The translations under genes were made by a program, and so were the position numbers. Below, in pieces: positions 44,991 through 56,132 of a stretch of DNA of 64,000 nucleotides (within the stretch, counting starts at the first letter, position 1; each line of letters begins with the position of its first letter). The DNA is from Spinacia oleracea (lineage: Eukaryota; Streptophyta; Magnoliopsida; Caryophyllales; Amaranthaceae), in contig NC_079491.1 in assembly GCF_020520425.1 (NCBI RefSeq), positions 42,894,027-42,958,026 on the forward strand, in the 5' to 3' direction. The notes beneath the pieces were generated by a model, which was given only the letters and a program-made list of their open reading frames with translations, was not told the origin of the DNA and ran no database searches.

Positions 44991-45780
44991 TGCAGCCCAA
45001 GGCCCAGATTTCCCAAAACACGGAACAGGAAAGGACTTAAAACCGTGTTGCTAAACACGAGGTCCTATTGCAAGTAGGATCGAGCCCAAAGCACCTTTAG
45101 CTCCCAAATAAGCAAAAAAAATAAACATTAAAAACTCGGTCGAAACTTAGACTCGTCTCAAAAATTGCTTATGTACACTTTTCAAAAAACAAAGTTAAAT
45201 ATCATGGTCATTCTTCGAAGCACCAAAAATATGTATCGTTAAGTCGTTGGTTTTCCAAATAAAAAATGATTGTCTGTCAAAGGATTAATCCGGGCCAAGC
45301 TAAAACTGGATGTCGCCTGAAAACTAAAGTCGCACTCCACGGCTTCGCTAAAGTAGCACACTACTATAAAAGGTCGCTCGCACACACGAGCATGACCCCA
45401 AACATGATTACAAGATGCGAAAAACGACCGACAAGCCCCAGTGCTTGGGGGCTCGCGAAAAATAGACTCCAACAAGGAGCGCACGATCAAAATCACATTC
45501 TCGGACTGCGCCATACACCATATCATGTTTGGATATCTCAAAAAAAAAAAAACAGGTTCGACCTCAGGGAAAGGTCGTTATTGACACTTGTGCACGGTCC
45601 TCTGATCAAAGACCAAGTAGTGGCAAAATTGAGCCGTAAAGTCTAGCTCAAACCACGAAACCAGACGGTCGCAAGACAAAGGTCCGTCTGAACACGTTGT
45701 CAGCCCACGTTCAGGTTACAACTAAATTCGAGCATCCCTCGAAAGAATTCGCTCTTGCAAGAATAAAAAATTCTCAAAAG
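44991..45780 (+). other. Tat 3' region, no gene
   Basis: Non-coding. Short open frames here are broken and show no known domain. Confidence 0.5.
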
Positions 45781-46310
45781 AAATCACAAAAAACCAAAGA
45801 AATAGAACTTGCCCATCTTCAGTCGGCAAGATCGCGTCACAAACCGCGCGAGTTCCCAAATCAAAAAAACGAATTCAGGGACGTCCACCCTTAGCGGACA
45901 GGGCTCGCCCACCTTCAGCCGGCGGGGTCTGCGTCACTAGCCGCGCAGGTCCTCAGTTTTCGAAAAAAGAATCTTCCAAAACCAAAATGAAATAGGCTCG
46001 TCATCTTCAGCCGGCGGGGTCTACGGCGCAAACCACGTAGGTCCCTATTTTCAAAAAGCACAAACAAATTTCAAAATAGATTCGTCCACTTCTATCGGAC
46101 GGGGAGTCCACCCTTAGAGGACAGGTTCGTCATCTTTAGCCGGCGGGGTCTACGTCACAAACCACGTAGGTCCTTATTTTCAAAAAAAAGCAAACAAACT
46201 TCAAAACAGATCCGTCCACTTCTATCGGACGGGGTGTCCACCCTTAGCGGACAGGCTCGCCATCTTTAGCCGGCGGGGTCTGCATCACTAACTGTGCAGG
46301 TCCTTAGTCG
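45781..46310 (+). repeat. Hairpin array in Tat 3' region
   Basis: Imperfect tandem units of roughly 120-130 bp. Five 20-base hairpins lie at 45832-45851, 45929-45948, 46021-46040, 46150-46169 and 46280-46299, with 5-bp stems TCGCG/CGCGA, CTGCG/CGCAG, CTACG/CGTAG (twice) and CTGCA/TGCAG. Between them are GTCC...GGAC hairpins (45883-45899, 46084-46100, 46106-46122, 46214-46230, 46236-46252) and GCC...GGC hairpins. Confidence 0.85.
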
Positions 46311-46554
46311 CTGCAGCGATAACTTTTTCTGGTTTTCCCTTTTCCAAAAATTAAAAGGATTGGTTTTCCGTTTTTTCCAAAAAAAAGAGCGATGTGGTGG
46401 ATTTTCCTTCGTTTTACGTCCCATAAAAACAAGGGGGTTTTCATGTTTAGCTAGCCCTGAAAATGAGAATCTTTAAAAACATTTTTACCTCGTGATTGGG
46501 CTTGGCCAGGCCCAATTACACTTTATAGCTTTGATTTCGAAAATATCTGTAGCT

Positions 46555-46751
46555 ACTCCCAATGACAAAGTGAGGGAGTTTCTACGCCTCTTTAGATACT
46601 TCCAATGACAAAGTGAGGGAGTTTCTACGCCTCTTTAGATACTCCCAATGACAAAGTGAGGGAGTTTCTACGCCTCTTTAGATACTTCCAATGACAAAGT
46701 GAGGAAGTTTCTATACTATCAGTTGACAATTCCCAATGACACGTGAGGGAT
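46555..46751 (+). repeat. 43-bp tandem repeat with self-complementary arms
   Basis: Four copies at a 43-bp period (starts 46555, 46598, 46641, 46684) plus a fifth degenerate one. Each pairs ACTCCC or ACTTCC with GGGAGT or GGAAGT around the loop AATGACAAAGTGA. Confidence 0.9.
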
Positions 46752-46898
46752 ATGTCGACACTTCAAGTGATGACCCTTAAGTCAAATGTTATCACTCGGG
46801 GGCTCGTGAGACCCTCGCAAAACAGGTCACATACACCATGGCTTGTGTGACGCACTCCGTCCAATACTTTGACCATCGTCTTACTCCAAGACTCAGTC

Positions 46899-46913
46899 AA
46901 AGTGGGGGCTACC
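46899..46913 (+). other. Polypurine tract of plus Tat element
   Basis: AAAGTGGGGGCTACC directly before the 3' LTR start TGTAGACACC. Confidence 0.75.
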
Positions 46914-48389
46914 TGTAGACACCTACTTTTGTCCTCATTCCCGAAAGGGAAAGGTTCGATGATGAAAGCATAAATTTCCACTTGACAACGCATCTCCTAT
47001 AAAATAAACGAATCTCAATTCCCCTTTTCATTTCACCCGAAACCTGATATTTATAGAAAACTGCTATTTATGGAAACCTGCTAAAAATAGTAACTGCCGT
47101 AAAAGGTAGCTTCTAAAAGTGGCAAATCATAAAAGATAGAAACCTGTCAGAATTAGGTGTTTCATTCCAACATAAATCCTAAATGAGATAGAAAACTACG
47201 AGAATCCTATTCCTAATATGATTCGGAAATAAGAGTTACGTATTAATTAAAATCCTAACGAGCCTAGAGTTCGTAACGGGCCCAGACGCATTCCGTCATG
47301 AAATTGATACGCACTAAAAGACTCGATTAAGTCTCAAACACTACGGATTTCAGGAATCTGAATCTGACTAAGAAAACAGCCCAGACCCTATTTTCAACGC
47401 CTGGCTCTGGGCGCCGAAATCTTCGGCGCCCAGGCCTGGGCGCTGAAAATACCTGGGTACATGTTTTTTCCTAATTCTTTGTGGATTAGAACTCTGCAAT
47501 TCTATCTTTCCACGAACTCTTCCCTATAAATACAGCCCTAAATTCGACGTGAAAGAAACACACACAACACAATTATATTCTGAGTATTGACTCCAACCCT
47601 TAGCCTAAGCCTCACGCTGCGAAATTGTTCACGCGTTCTGTCGCAATCGATCCATAAATCGAACAGAACGTATCCTGTCCCATAATTGAGATTCGTTAAA
47701 TAAAAAGGAGAAATAGCAAAGTCAAAGTGGTTAGTTTTCTGAGAACCGTGACACACCTCTCAAGGGTGCGTCGTAATGTGTCCCTTTTTGATGATTTAAT
47801 TGCTTTCCTCGCCCTTTTCATGAACTGTTAAACTAACTAAATCTGATTGTTCTATCACGCCTAACAAATATAATATTTTCGGGAAATTGGATTATCATGC
47901 TAGGCCCCTCAATGCTACTTAAATCAGATAATCGCGATCGATCTAGTATTATATGTTGCATATTGTTAAAATCAACTCAGATTAGTTTAATAGTTAACGC
48001 ATGTCCCTTCAATTATTTATGCTGAGCTAGTAAGGATATCCTGCCTCTGGAGTTATCGACGAGCGAAGTACTCCTCTCGGTAGTTACAGTCCCCCGAACC
48101 CTCAATCTCTACCTTGCGGGTATATGTTGAGATATCCCCACACCAGGGATCACAAGGGAACCTACGGCCGTCGTGGTCAAACATAATTGCACTCCCTTTA
48201 TGTCACGATAACCGGGTTTTGTCAGTTTTTCTCATTGTCGTTAAAAACTGAATGGCGACTCCTATATTACTAGTCAATTGGGTGTAAACTCACAGGAAAT
48301 CCAATTACACTTGATTGAATAAAAAGAATTGTCACACCCACGAGGGACGAGGTCACGCATTAGCCTCGTGATTTTTCGACCCCCTCACA
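46914..48389 (+). repeat. 3' LTR of plus Tat element
   Basis: 1476 bp, about 20 differences from the 5' LTR. TATA box at 47525-47532. Confidence 0.95.
47392..47450. repeat. GC-rich nested-palindrome module (j), in LTR U3
   Basis: Same as module (e), with one visible base change at its right edge. Confidence 0.88.
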
Positions 48390-49425
48390 GTGCCCTCGGC
48401 CTCTTGGTGGAAACATTTCTGGGGATTACACTTTTTTCATAAACTCAAAGTCTTCTTTTGGAAACTGCTTCGTCATGGCCTTCCAGTGGCCTCGATTCTC
48501 CATTACCGGGATAGGCCTGTGGATCCTTCTTGTTCTTTTTGTCATCATCTACCAGAGGATAATGAAAATTTATTCCGGAATTGTTCTTTGATAAGTCAGG
48601 TTTGGTCTTCCTCTCCGCTTAGGCCTTTCTTGCCCGCTTTGTTGGGTTCGATTGAGAGTTGGTGTCTTGGTTTTATGACCAACTGTTCTTCTTCGTCTGC
48701 TTGTGCAGACCTTTTGGATCAATTTATTTCCTTGTTATGGTCTATTTGGATTTTGCGGAATAATATTAGATTCCTTCATGCGGTGTGAGATCCTGGGGCT
48801 TTGAGGGTGTTGCAGGATACCTGGCATTTAAGATGTTCTGAGGTCCGCTCAGTTCATTGGAGGTCTGTGTATCAGGTTGGCCAGGTTTCTGTTTTGCCTT
48901 TGCCTTTGCCTGATAGTTTGCAGGTCCCGACGTGCACCTTGGGTTTAGTAAATCCCAAAACCGTCTCCCTCATTTCTGATGGGGCTTGGTTGCCTACTTC
49001 TAATGAGGCCAGCCTGGGTTGGATTATACAGGATCCTTGGGATCTTCATCACATTGGTGGTGGGGCTGAGGCTTGCGTTCTTGGGTCCCGCTTGTCTGCT
49101 TGCCTCTGGGGCCTTAGGATGGTTATAAGACGTGGGTTTTCAAGAGTTTGTGTGTTTACTGATTCTGCTTTACTTGTTCGCTTGTCATTCGGGTCCAGCT
49201 TCGACTACTTGGGCTTTGCATGATCTAAGGTCTCTTCTGAGGTCCTTGGATTCGTTTGCCATCAGGAAAGTTTCTCGTGACTCCATTCTCCCTGCTCATG
49301 TGTTGGCTACTTCTGCTCGTCGGCGTCAGCTCATTCGTCATAGGTTTTAGTTGGTTTGTTTTGTTTGTTTTGCTTGTTTTGTTTCATAGTCTTCCTTTCA
49401 AAAAAATAAAAAAAATAATTAAATC
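48390..49425 (+). pseudogene. LINE ORF2 3' part: zf-RVT and RNase H domains, poly(A)
   Basis: Continues the LINE frame directly after the GTGCC duplication: SWWKHFWGLHFFHKLKVF and CSFCHHLPEDNENLFRNC (zf-RVT, zinc-binding cysteines and histidine). The next frame (48801-49223) holds a plant RNase H-like domain: LISDGAWLPTSNEASLGWII (first Asp), GGGAEACVLGSRLSACLWGL (Glu) and SRVCVFTDSALLVRL (Asp). A frameshift near 49200 breaks the end. An A-rich tail (AAAAAAATAAAAAAAATAA) at about 49399-49418 marks the 3' end. Target duplications for the LINE were not identified. Confidence 0.88.
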
Positions 49426-50259
49426 AAGTTTTCCCTTTTCTGGCTTTCATAGCATGCAGAACTTAATTGGCAATGATCACATTGGTTTCGGCTCCCCTGC
49501 CCGAAAGGAAAAATATCATTTCACTTCCTATGTTTTGTAACTGGAGTAGTACACCATCTAGGTATCTCATTCTTCATTTAGTACTAATAAGTTAATCCAC
49601 CGTATCTAGAATGGATTTGTATCACAATACTACTCCGTATTAATTAAAAACATTCATCTTAATTAAAAGATATTATCGGTGGAGTAATTAGTTAATTGAT
49701 TAATTACTTGAGCTTCTAATGATTCGTGCCTCTTCACTACGGAGTATAATTCTAACATATTTTTTTTTTCTAATTATAACTTTTTTTTCTAATTGAAATT
49801 ACTTTTAACTATCAAAAGTTTATTTTTACAGATTTTTTTTAATGTGATAGAACATTTATGAATTAAAAACAATATAAAATTCATTTTCACATTTTTACGA
49901 GTAATAATAATATTAAAAGTTAAAATTGTGTTATTTAGTTCTTCTTCGGTCCAGATTGGTTACAGGACTTCGGTTAGGATCGATTCGAGTTCAATAAAAA
50001 TTCAAAGTTATTTGCGGTTCGACTTAATTCATTTTGGGTGAATATCGGTTCGGGTTACTTCGGTTTTGCGCGATTTGGGTATCGGGTCATTTCAAGACGT
50101 CAAATCAATTCTCGTTCGGTTTCGGTTTTTGGTGGGGTTAATTTGGGTTTCGATTTGATTTTAGTTCGTAGTTTTAGGTCGAAATCGGGTTACAGATCGG
50201 GTTAATCAGATCAATTTTTTGAGTTCGGATCAGTTTTTACAAGGTTTTTTTTAAAGCCA
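49426..50259. other. AT-rich intergenic sequence with GGTTCGG-type repeats
   Basis: 49430-49930 is AT-rich with ACTCCGTATTAATT and ACGGAGTA words. 49945-50230 is a degenerate GTTCGGTTTCGGGT repeat. No gene. Confidence 0.5.
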
Positions 50260-50455
50260 AAAGAAGAAATAAAATGGCTAACCGCTAAAAGTAAAATAGG
50301 AAACTGGATGAGTCGTGGCTACCGAATAATCTAACAAGAGCTAAGGGAATATCCTCCAAGATTATAATCTCGTGAGTTTGAGCTACCGGTGCTTGGCAAG
50401 CCAGTCTGCAGCGCGATTTCGTTCTCGATAGATTAGTTTTGCAAGGTATAATACC
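50260..50455 (-). pseudogene. RNase H-like domain fragment
   Basis: Minus strand near 50440-50390 reads RERNRAADWLAKHR, the C-terminal signature of plant RNase H-like (RVT_3) domains (usually REANRAADWLAK). A stop follows at once, then a frame with SREIIILEDIPLALVRLF. Only a short tail is visible. Upstream sequence would lie beyond the chromovirus insertion (60967 onwards). Confidence 0.5.
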
Positions 50456-50464
50456 AAGTATATG

Positions 50465-53248
50465 TGTAATCCCCCCGTAATTTTATACATTTCATTTATA
50501 TATTTTACCGTATATTTAATATATTTAAATAAGAATTTATGAATTTTGGAAATAAATATATAATTAACATATATTTATTTATTACATATTAATATTTTCA
50601 ACGATTTACGAAATCGAAAATGATTTTAGAATTTTAAGTAGAAAAGAATTTGAATTACGAAAATTGATTGAATTTAGAAAACGATCCTATTCAGTTTTGG
50701 ATTCGAATCATAAAAGCTAAATCCTAATTCTAGCCCACTTGGGAAAGCCCAATATTAAAACCCAAAACTCAAACCCTCCCTTTACTCTAATTCACGTAAA
50801 ACAAAAATAAAAAAATAAACAAAGCCAAAACCCCATTTGAACTTCACGTGAAAACGCAAAAGAGAAAAAAAAAAGAAGCAAAACCTATCTCTCATTCAAA
50901 CTCACGTAAACTAGCAAACCCTCAAACCTTGGTACTCTCTGCCCAGCCGCCAGCCACCATACACCCGCCGGACCTCCACCGTCCTCGTCACAGCCGGTAA
51001 GCTCTTCTCCGTCGTCCTTCCTTTTCTCTTTCGTTCCCCTTTTCTTTTCGTTCTTCTTTCTTCGTTTTCACCCCTCCTCACGTGATTATGCTTGAACCTC
51101 GCACAGCCCCAGCCGCCGACCACCTACCGCCGCCGCGACCGCCAGCTGCACGGTAACCTTCTTCTTCTCCTTCGTTCTTCTTCCTTTCTCTTTCGTTCGT
51201 TTCTTGCAGCTTCGCTACCCTTCTCACGATCTTTTTCGCTCTTGCTCTCCTCGCTCGTTTTGGTTTTTGCGCAGCAGCAACCGAGTCGCGCCACCCTCTC
51301 CTTGCTGTCGCCGAGCAGTGCTGCCGCCTCCGGCCGCGCCTCACCGCCTGCCACCGTCGTCCTCTCTCGTCGGTTAACTCTTAAAACCCAAAGCTAATCT
51401 TTTTATATCATATGTATTAATTTAAATATTGTTGGAGTGAATTAAAATTATGATTTTTAAGATTTATTTACTTATTTCAGATTTTAATATTTTATGATTA
51501 AATTATTAATTTTCAGATTTCATACATTGATTGAAACGAGAATTTAAATTAGTTAAAGCGGGAATTCTAAGTTTTTAATGATGTTGGATCATGGTAGAAT
51601 GATTTGGAATGATTAAAACTATTATTTTTATATTCTAAGCGTGGTAATTTGGTGTTGGGGAAGTTTTTAAACAAATTTATATGCTTGAAATTTAAAGTAC
51701 GATGTTTGCAAAGAATTTTCAACGAATTTCAATCACTAATTCAATAATTATGATGCTAAGAAATCAAATACTCAAGTTTTGATATTGGGGAAAGTTCTAA
51801 ATATGTTTAGGATGTATTTAGAATGCTTTGTTATTGTTGTGAATGTTTAGAAGTTGATTGTGAATCCTTGTTGGTTGTTTTAGGCGGAGAATTCTCCTTA
51901 GGCGACTTTTGAATTATTAAAGTGGTCTTGCAGTTTGTTTACACAAGGTACGTACATACCTGTGTGCTTGGAATGTGTGCTAATTGTTGAAACCATGTTG
52001 AATTATTGATGAACTTGGTTATGTTGATGTTGTTGATGAACTTAGTCAGGTTGAAATTGCATGTTTGATACTGTTGGATGAACATATTAAACCTTTATTG
52101 CATTTTGAGGATTATAACATGTTAGTATGGAAGATTGATGCAAACATGTTTGATTGGGAACACTAGATTATTTAGTATATAATTCAGATCAGTTAATTGT
52201 TGTTCCCTTTTTAGCTTTTCACTACTTTATGAGGGCGGAGGACCTTATTTAGTAAGTTGAAACCTTATACCCATATTCAGGGGTTGATCAGTATTAAAGA
52301 AAAGATTGGAGTTAATTGGAATGAGTCTTGTTTGATGCCTTTGTGGTCACTTACTCAATTCCAAGATAAAAACAGTTATAAATAAATGTGAGTTGCATGC
52401 CTTATGTGATTGTTGAGTCATAACAGGGTGTCAATTTGTAAATCATGTAAAGTGAAACTGAGTAGCAATAGCTTTAGACTGTGCACGTCTAAAGTGACGG
52501 ACAAACAGGAGTTGGGGTTCATGGTGGTAGCCCATGGCCTTTCATTCGGACCGGATTGATCACCGCGTCCTATTTTCAGTCAAACGTTCCTCGATATCGC
52601 AGGTCACTGAGGTTACGGAGTCGCGCCCGTACCTCGCTTAGCTAGAAAACTCGGTCCATTGCCTATTTCAATTAAAATAATATTATTGTTATAAAAGTCT
52701 AGTCCAGTCTAGCCTAGTCTAGTTAAGTATGGTCGTCAGATTATCATGCTTTGTCTGCCCTTAATTATGTTTAATAGTATCATGTTAGGATTATTATTGT
52801 TTTAGTATGTAGTACTCAGCTTTGCTGATTACGTGCTTTGTTTGTGTGTGTTGATCATGGCTATGCCTTATTGATCCTGTGATGACCCAACTTTGGTGAG
52901 CAGTCTCTAAGGATCAATAAGCGTTGCCCATCTACAGGTTTGAAGATGATGCATCATTGGGATCGGGATTAGAGAGCTTGTAGTTATATTTGTTTTATTA
53001 AGTGATTTGGGTTGTTAACTTATATTTGAAAGTTGTCGTACTATTCGTATTTCCTTATTTCCGTTAATTGGTTTTGGACTTAGTATGTAATCGATTATTT
53101 ATGAACCTAAAAGTTAGTTTTATGTTTTCCGCTGCAAAATTCTGAATAAGCCGTACGTTTTCACACGGGCAATAATGCCTTAATAATTCTCTATAGTTAT
53201 ATTTATAAAAGGGTTGTTTTAGAAAAAGGGAATTGTCGGGGTGTTACA
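50465..53248 (+). repeat. 5' LTR of chromovirus-like element
   Basis: Pyrimidine-rich, GC-rich stretch at 50940-51390, otherwise AT-rich. Open frames at 51092-51397 and on the other strand reflect composition and recur in the 3' LTR. Confidence 0.95.
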
Positions 53249-53251
53249 AAG

Positions 53252-53265
53252 TGGTATCTAGAAGC
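53252..53265 (+). other. Primer binding site (tRNA-iMet type)
   Basis: TGGTATCTAGAAGC, four bases after the LTR, close to TGGTATCAGAGC. Confidence 0.8.
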
Positions 53266-54664
53266 TAAGGTTTTACTTAACAATTTTTTAGGCGCCTAAC
53301 TATCTAGTTATTTAAAATAAACTTCTTAAAAATCGAGCTTCTACGTATTATAGTGTTCAAAAATTGGTACTTTTTTTTCGGGGGCCGATTTCCTTTTATC
53401 TTGTTTGAAAGTATATAATATTTCTTATTTAAGTTCAGAATTAACTTATTTATTCGAAACTTTTCGTTTATGTGAATTAAGTACGTTTTTCGTTATTTTC
53501 GAAATTAAATTAAATATATTCGGAAAAAAAAAAAAAAAATCTTATCCCTTAAGTATATTTATTCGTTTAATATTTATTCGTTTAATAAAAAAAAATTCTT
53601 ATTAATTATTCGTTTGAAAATAAAAATAATAATAAAATTTCTTTATTTTATTTATTCGTTTATTATTAATTCGTTTAATAAACTTTTTCTTACTAATCGT
53701 TCTTGTTTTATTCTTTAAATTCTTCAATGTTTGACCTATTATGATTTATTATGAGAGATGGGTAATATAGGAAAGGGCATATAGGATAGAATTATATGTG
53801 CATTAGTAGTTAATTGCTAGCATAAGAAGTTAATTGCTATGTGCATATGTTAAATGTTTAAGTGTTGCATGTAAATGTGCATAAAAATTGTGTGATTACA
53901 CCAAACTTATTGTTTTATTGAATTCTGATTATGCTTTGGTTGGGAAATCGTTAGTAAGATCTTAAGTTGTTTGTTTCATGAATAAAACGCTTCTTTCCAA
54001 GTACACCAACATAGGATCCTTTGAGAAGATCGACGAATACTGAGGATCTAGATTTCACTTCACAAATTTCCAAAGAAAGAACAGATAGACAAGATGCCTT
54101 AAACATTTGAAGTTGTAATAGTTAGTTTGTTCTTAAATGTTTTGGAGAATAAGTAGCAAAGCTACAACAGTTTAAAGTTAAAGCAATAAGAGTTTGAGTT
54201 ATTCTTTATTCTTTTCAAGGATGTATTAAACCTTTATAGAATTAGCAATAAAAGTTAAGGCATTCGTTTCCAATGTGAGAATTCTATAATTCGCCAACAA
54301 TAGTTTATGTTTATGCCATAGAACTTTTAATTTTATTTTGAGGACATGTGTGTTGTGGATATTTAGGATTGTTATTAACATTCTTTTGAGGAATAGAGTT
54401 AGATCATTGATTATCCAAAGGATCAAGAGTTTATTTTGGGCACGCAAAGAGAATGTTTTCTTCTTTTATTCTGCCTTATTATTCGTGATGATTGAATTTG
54501 TTCCTTGTTTCTCAGTTGAATGTCATGTATGCGAATATCATTCATAAATGATTGTTTATGTATGTGAATTCTGGATGCTGGTGTGATATTACATTGCTAG
54601 GATAATGTTAAGTGAAGTTTTCGAACGTAAAATAGAATATATTACGTACAGGTCGCGCTTTAGG
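53266..54664 (+). other. Leader of chromovirus-like element
   Basis: AT-rich, no gene. TTTATTCGTTTAATA-type repeats at 53555-53680. Confidence 0.6.
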
Positions 54665-56041
54665 ATGGCCAACAATAATGACCTAGCTGCTGCTATTCGC
54701 CTCTTGGCGGAAAAACTAGCTCAGGAAAGAACTGAGCGCCCCAATTCTGCAGGGGACATGTTTGAAAGGTTTGCGAAAGTTAAGCCACCATACTTCAAGG
54801 GGCAAGCAGACCCGACCTTCCTAGAAAACTGGATTAGGGAGTTTGAAAAACTATTTTGGGCGGTAAATTGTCCTGAAAATATGAAAGTAGGCCAAGCTGT
54901 CCTTTACCTAAAAGATGAGGCCGATCTATGGTGGAAAGAGAATGGAACTAGGCTAAGTGTTGTTGAAGGATTTAATTGGGACTCATTTGTCGTTGCGTTG
55001 AGGGAAAAGTTTTATCCTCCTTTCATAACAAAACGAAAAGCGCAGGAATTCATAAACCTGGGGATGGGGAGTATGACCATCGCTGAATATTATAGCAAAT
55101 TTATAGCGCTGTCGGAGTTTGCACCTGAGGTTGTAGCCACAGAAGAGATAAAGGCTCAGAGGTTTGAGCAAGGGTTGACCGATGAGATCCAGTTAGGATT
55201 AGGTGGAGAAACCCTTACACCTTTAGATAATGTGTATTAGAGAACCGCTCATATTTATGGTTTTCAGTCCATAAGGGACAAGAAAAATGTTGTTGGAAAG
55301 AAAAGAAAAGTGTTTAATGTCCGGGAAAACCAAGGGAATTTCAAAAAGAATATGAATGAGAATAGGAATGGGAATGGAAATGGAAATTATCGAGGAGGAA
55401 ACAGTCAGGGGCACAACAATAGGAGTCAATCCGTGAGAATGTATCACTGCAAGAGGTGCAACAATAATCACCCTGGTAAGAATTGCAAAGGAGAATTAGT
55501 GACCTGCAACTATTGTCAGAAAAGGGGGCATAGGGAGTATGAGTGCTTCACTAAGCACAGAAAGGAACAAAATAGTAATGGAGATGGGAACCAAGTGAGA
55601 TTTAACCAGTCTGGAGGTCAAAATTCAAAGCCTGGAGGGGCACAAAACAATCAAGAGAACTATAATAAACCTGCAAATGATAACAACAACCAGAATAAGG
55701 CTTCAGGAAAACCGTTCATGATGACTAGAAATGAAGCTGAACATTCTGCAGACGTAGTTCATTGTACTTTTTCTATTAACTCCGTGCTAGTTAAAACATT
55801 ATTTGATTCGGGAGCAACCTATTCTTTCGTTTTGTCATATGTTATTAAGAGTCTGAAGTTAGTAGATTTTGAAATGATTGATTTACCTGTTAGTATACCT
55901 ACTGGTGTAACCTTAAGGTGTACCAAGTTATTTAAGAACTTTCCTTTGAAGATAAAAGATTGCGTTTCTGACTTGATAGAGTTTAATGGGAAACCTAGAT
56001 GTAATTCTGGGAATGGATTGGCCAAGTTTTTACAAGGCTAA
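54665..56041 (+). pseudogene. Chromovirus gag with zinc knuckles and protease start
   Basis: Starts MANNNDLAAAIRLLAEKLAQ at 54665 (an earlier in-frame ATG at 54605 is less likely, because similarity starts here). Retrotrans_gag domain: PPYFKGQADPTFLENWIREF, YLKDEADLWW, FNWDSFVVALREKFYPPF and LTPLDNVY. An in-frame TAG at 55238-55240 interrupts it, then the same frame continues. Two zinc knuckles follow: CKRCNNNHPGKNC and CNYCQKRGHREYEC (about 55450-55550). The protease motif LVKTLFDSGATYSFVLS is at about 55790-55840. The frame ends at 56039-56041 after a frameshift in the sequence that should read DWLAKF. Confidence 0.9.
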
Positions 56042-56132
56042 GGTAGATTGTGAAATTCCGAAAGTAAGTTTAAGGAACCCTATGGGAAGGTTGACCTCAT
56101 GTGAATGTTTTGAGAAGTCCAAGAACCTTTAA

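Larger units (their letters stand above)
25507..48389 (+). mobile_element. Tat-like Ty3/gypsy element, plus strand, 22.9 kb with nested copia
   Basis: LTRs of 1476 bp each (25507-26982 and 46914-48389), TGTAGACACC...CTCACA, flanked by perfect GTGCC duplications (25502-25506 and 48390-48394). Without the nested copia element (29785-40216 plus its duplication) it is about 12.4 kb. Order: LTR, primer site, leader, gag, protease, long 3' region with an antisense gene and hairpin arrays, polypurine tract, LTR. Reverse transcriptase, RNase H and integrase are absent, so it is non-autonomous. The LTRs differ at about 20 positions (eye count, about 1.3%). Confidence 0.95.

Noticed and set aside
51078..51397. 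Open frames of 76-101 residues in the chromovirus LTR (also 58791-59110)
   Set aside because: Duplicated only because the LTR is duplicated. Composition-driven, open on both strands, no known domain.
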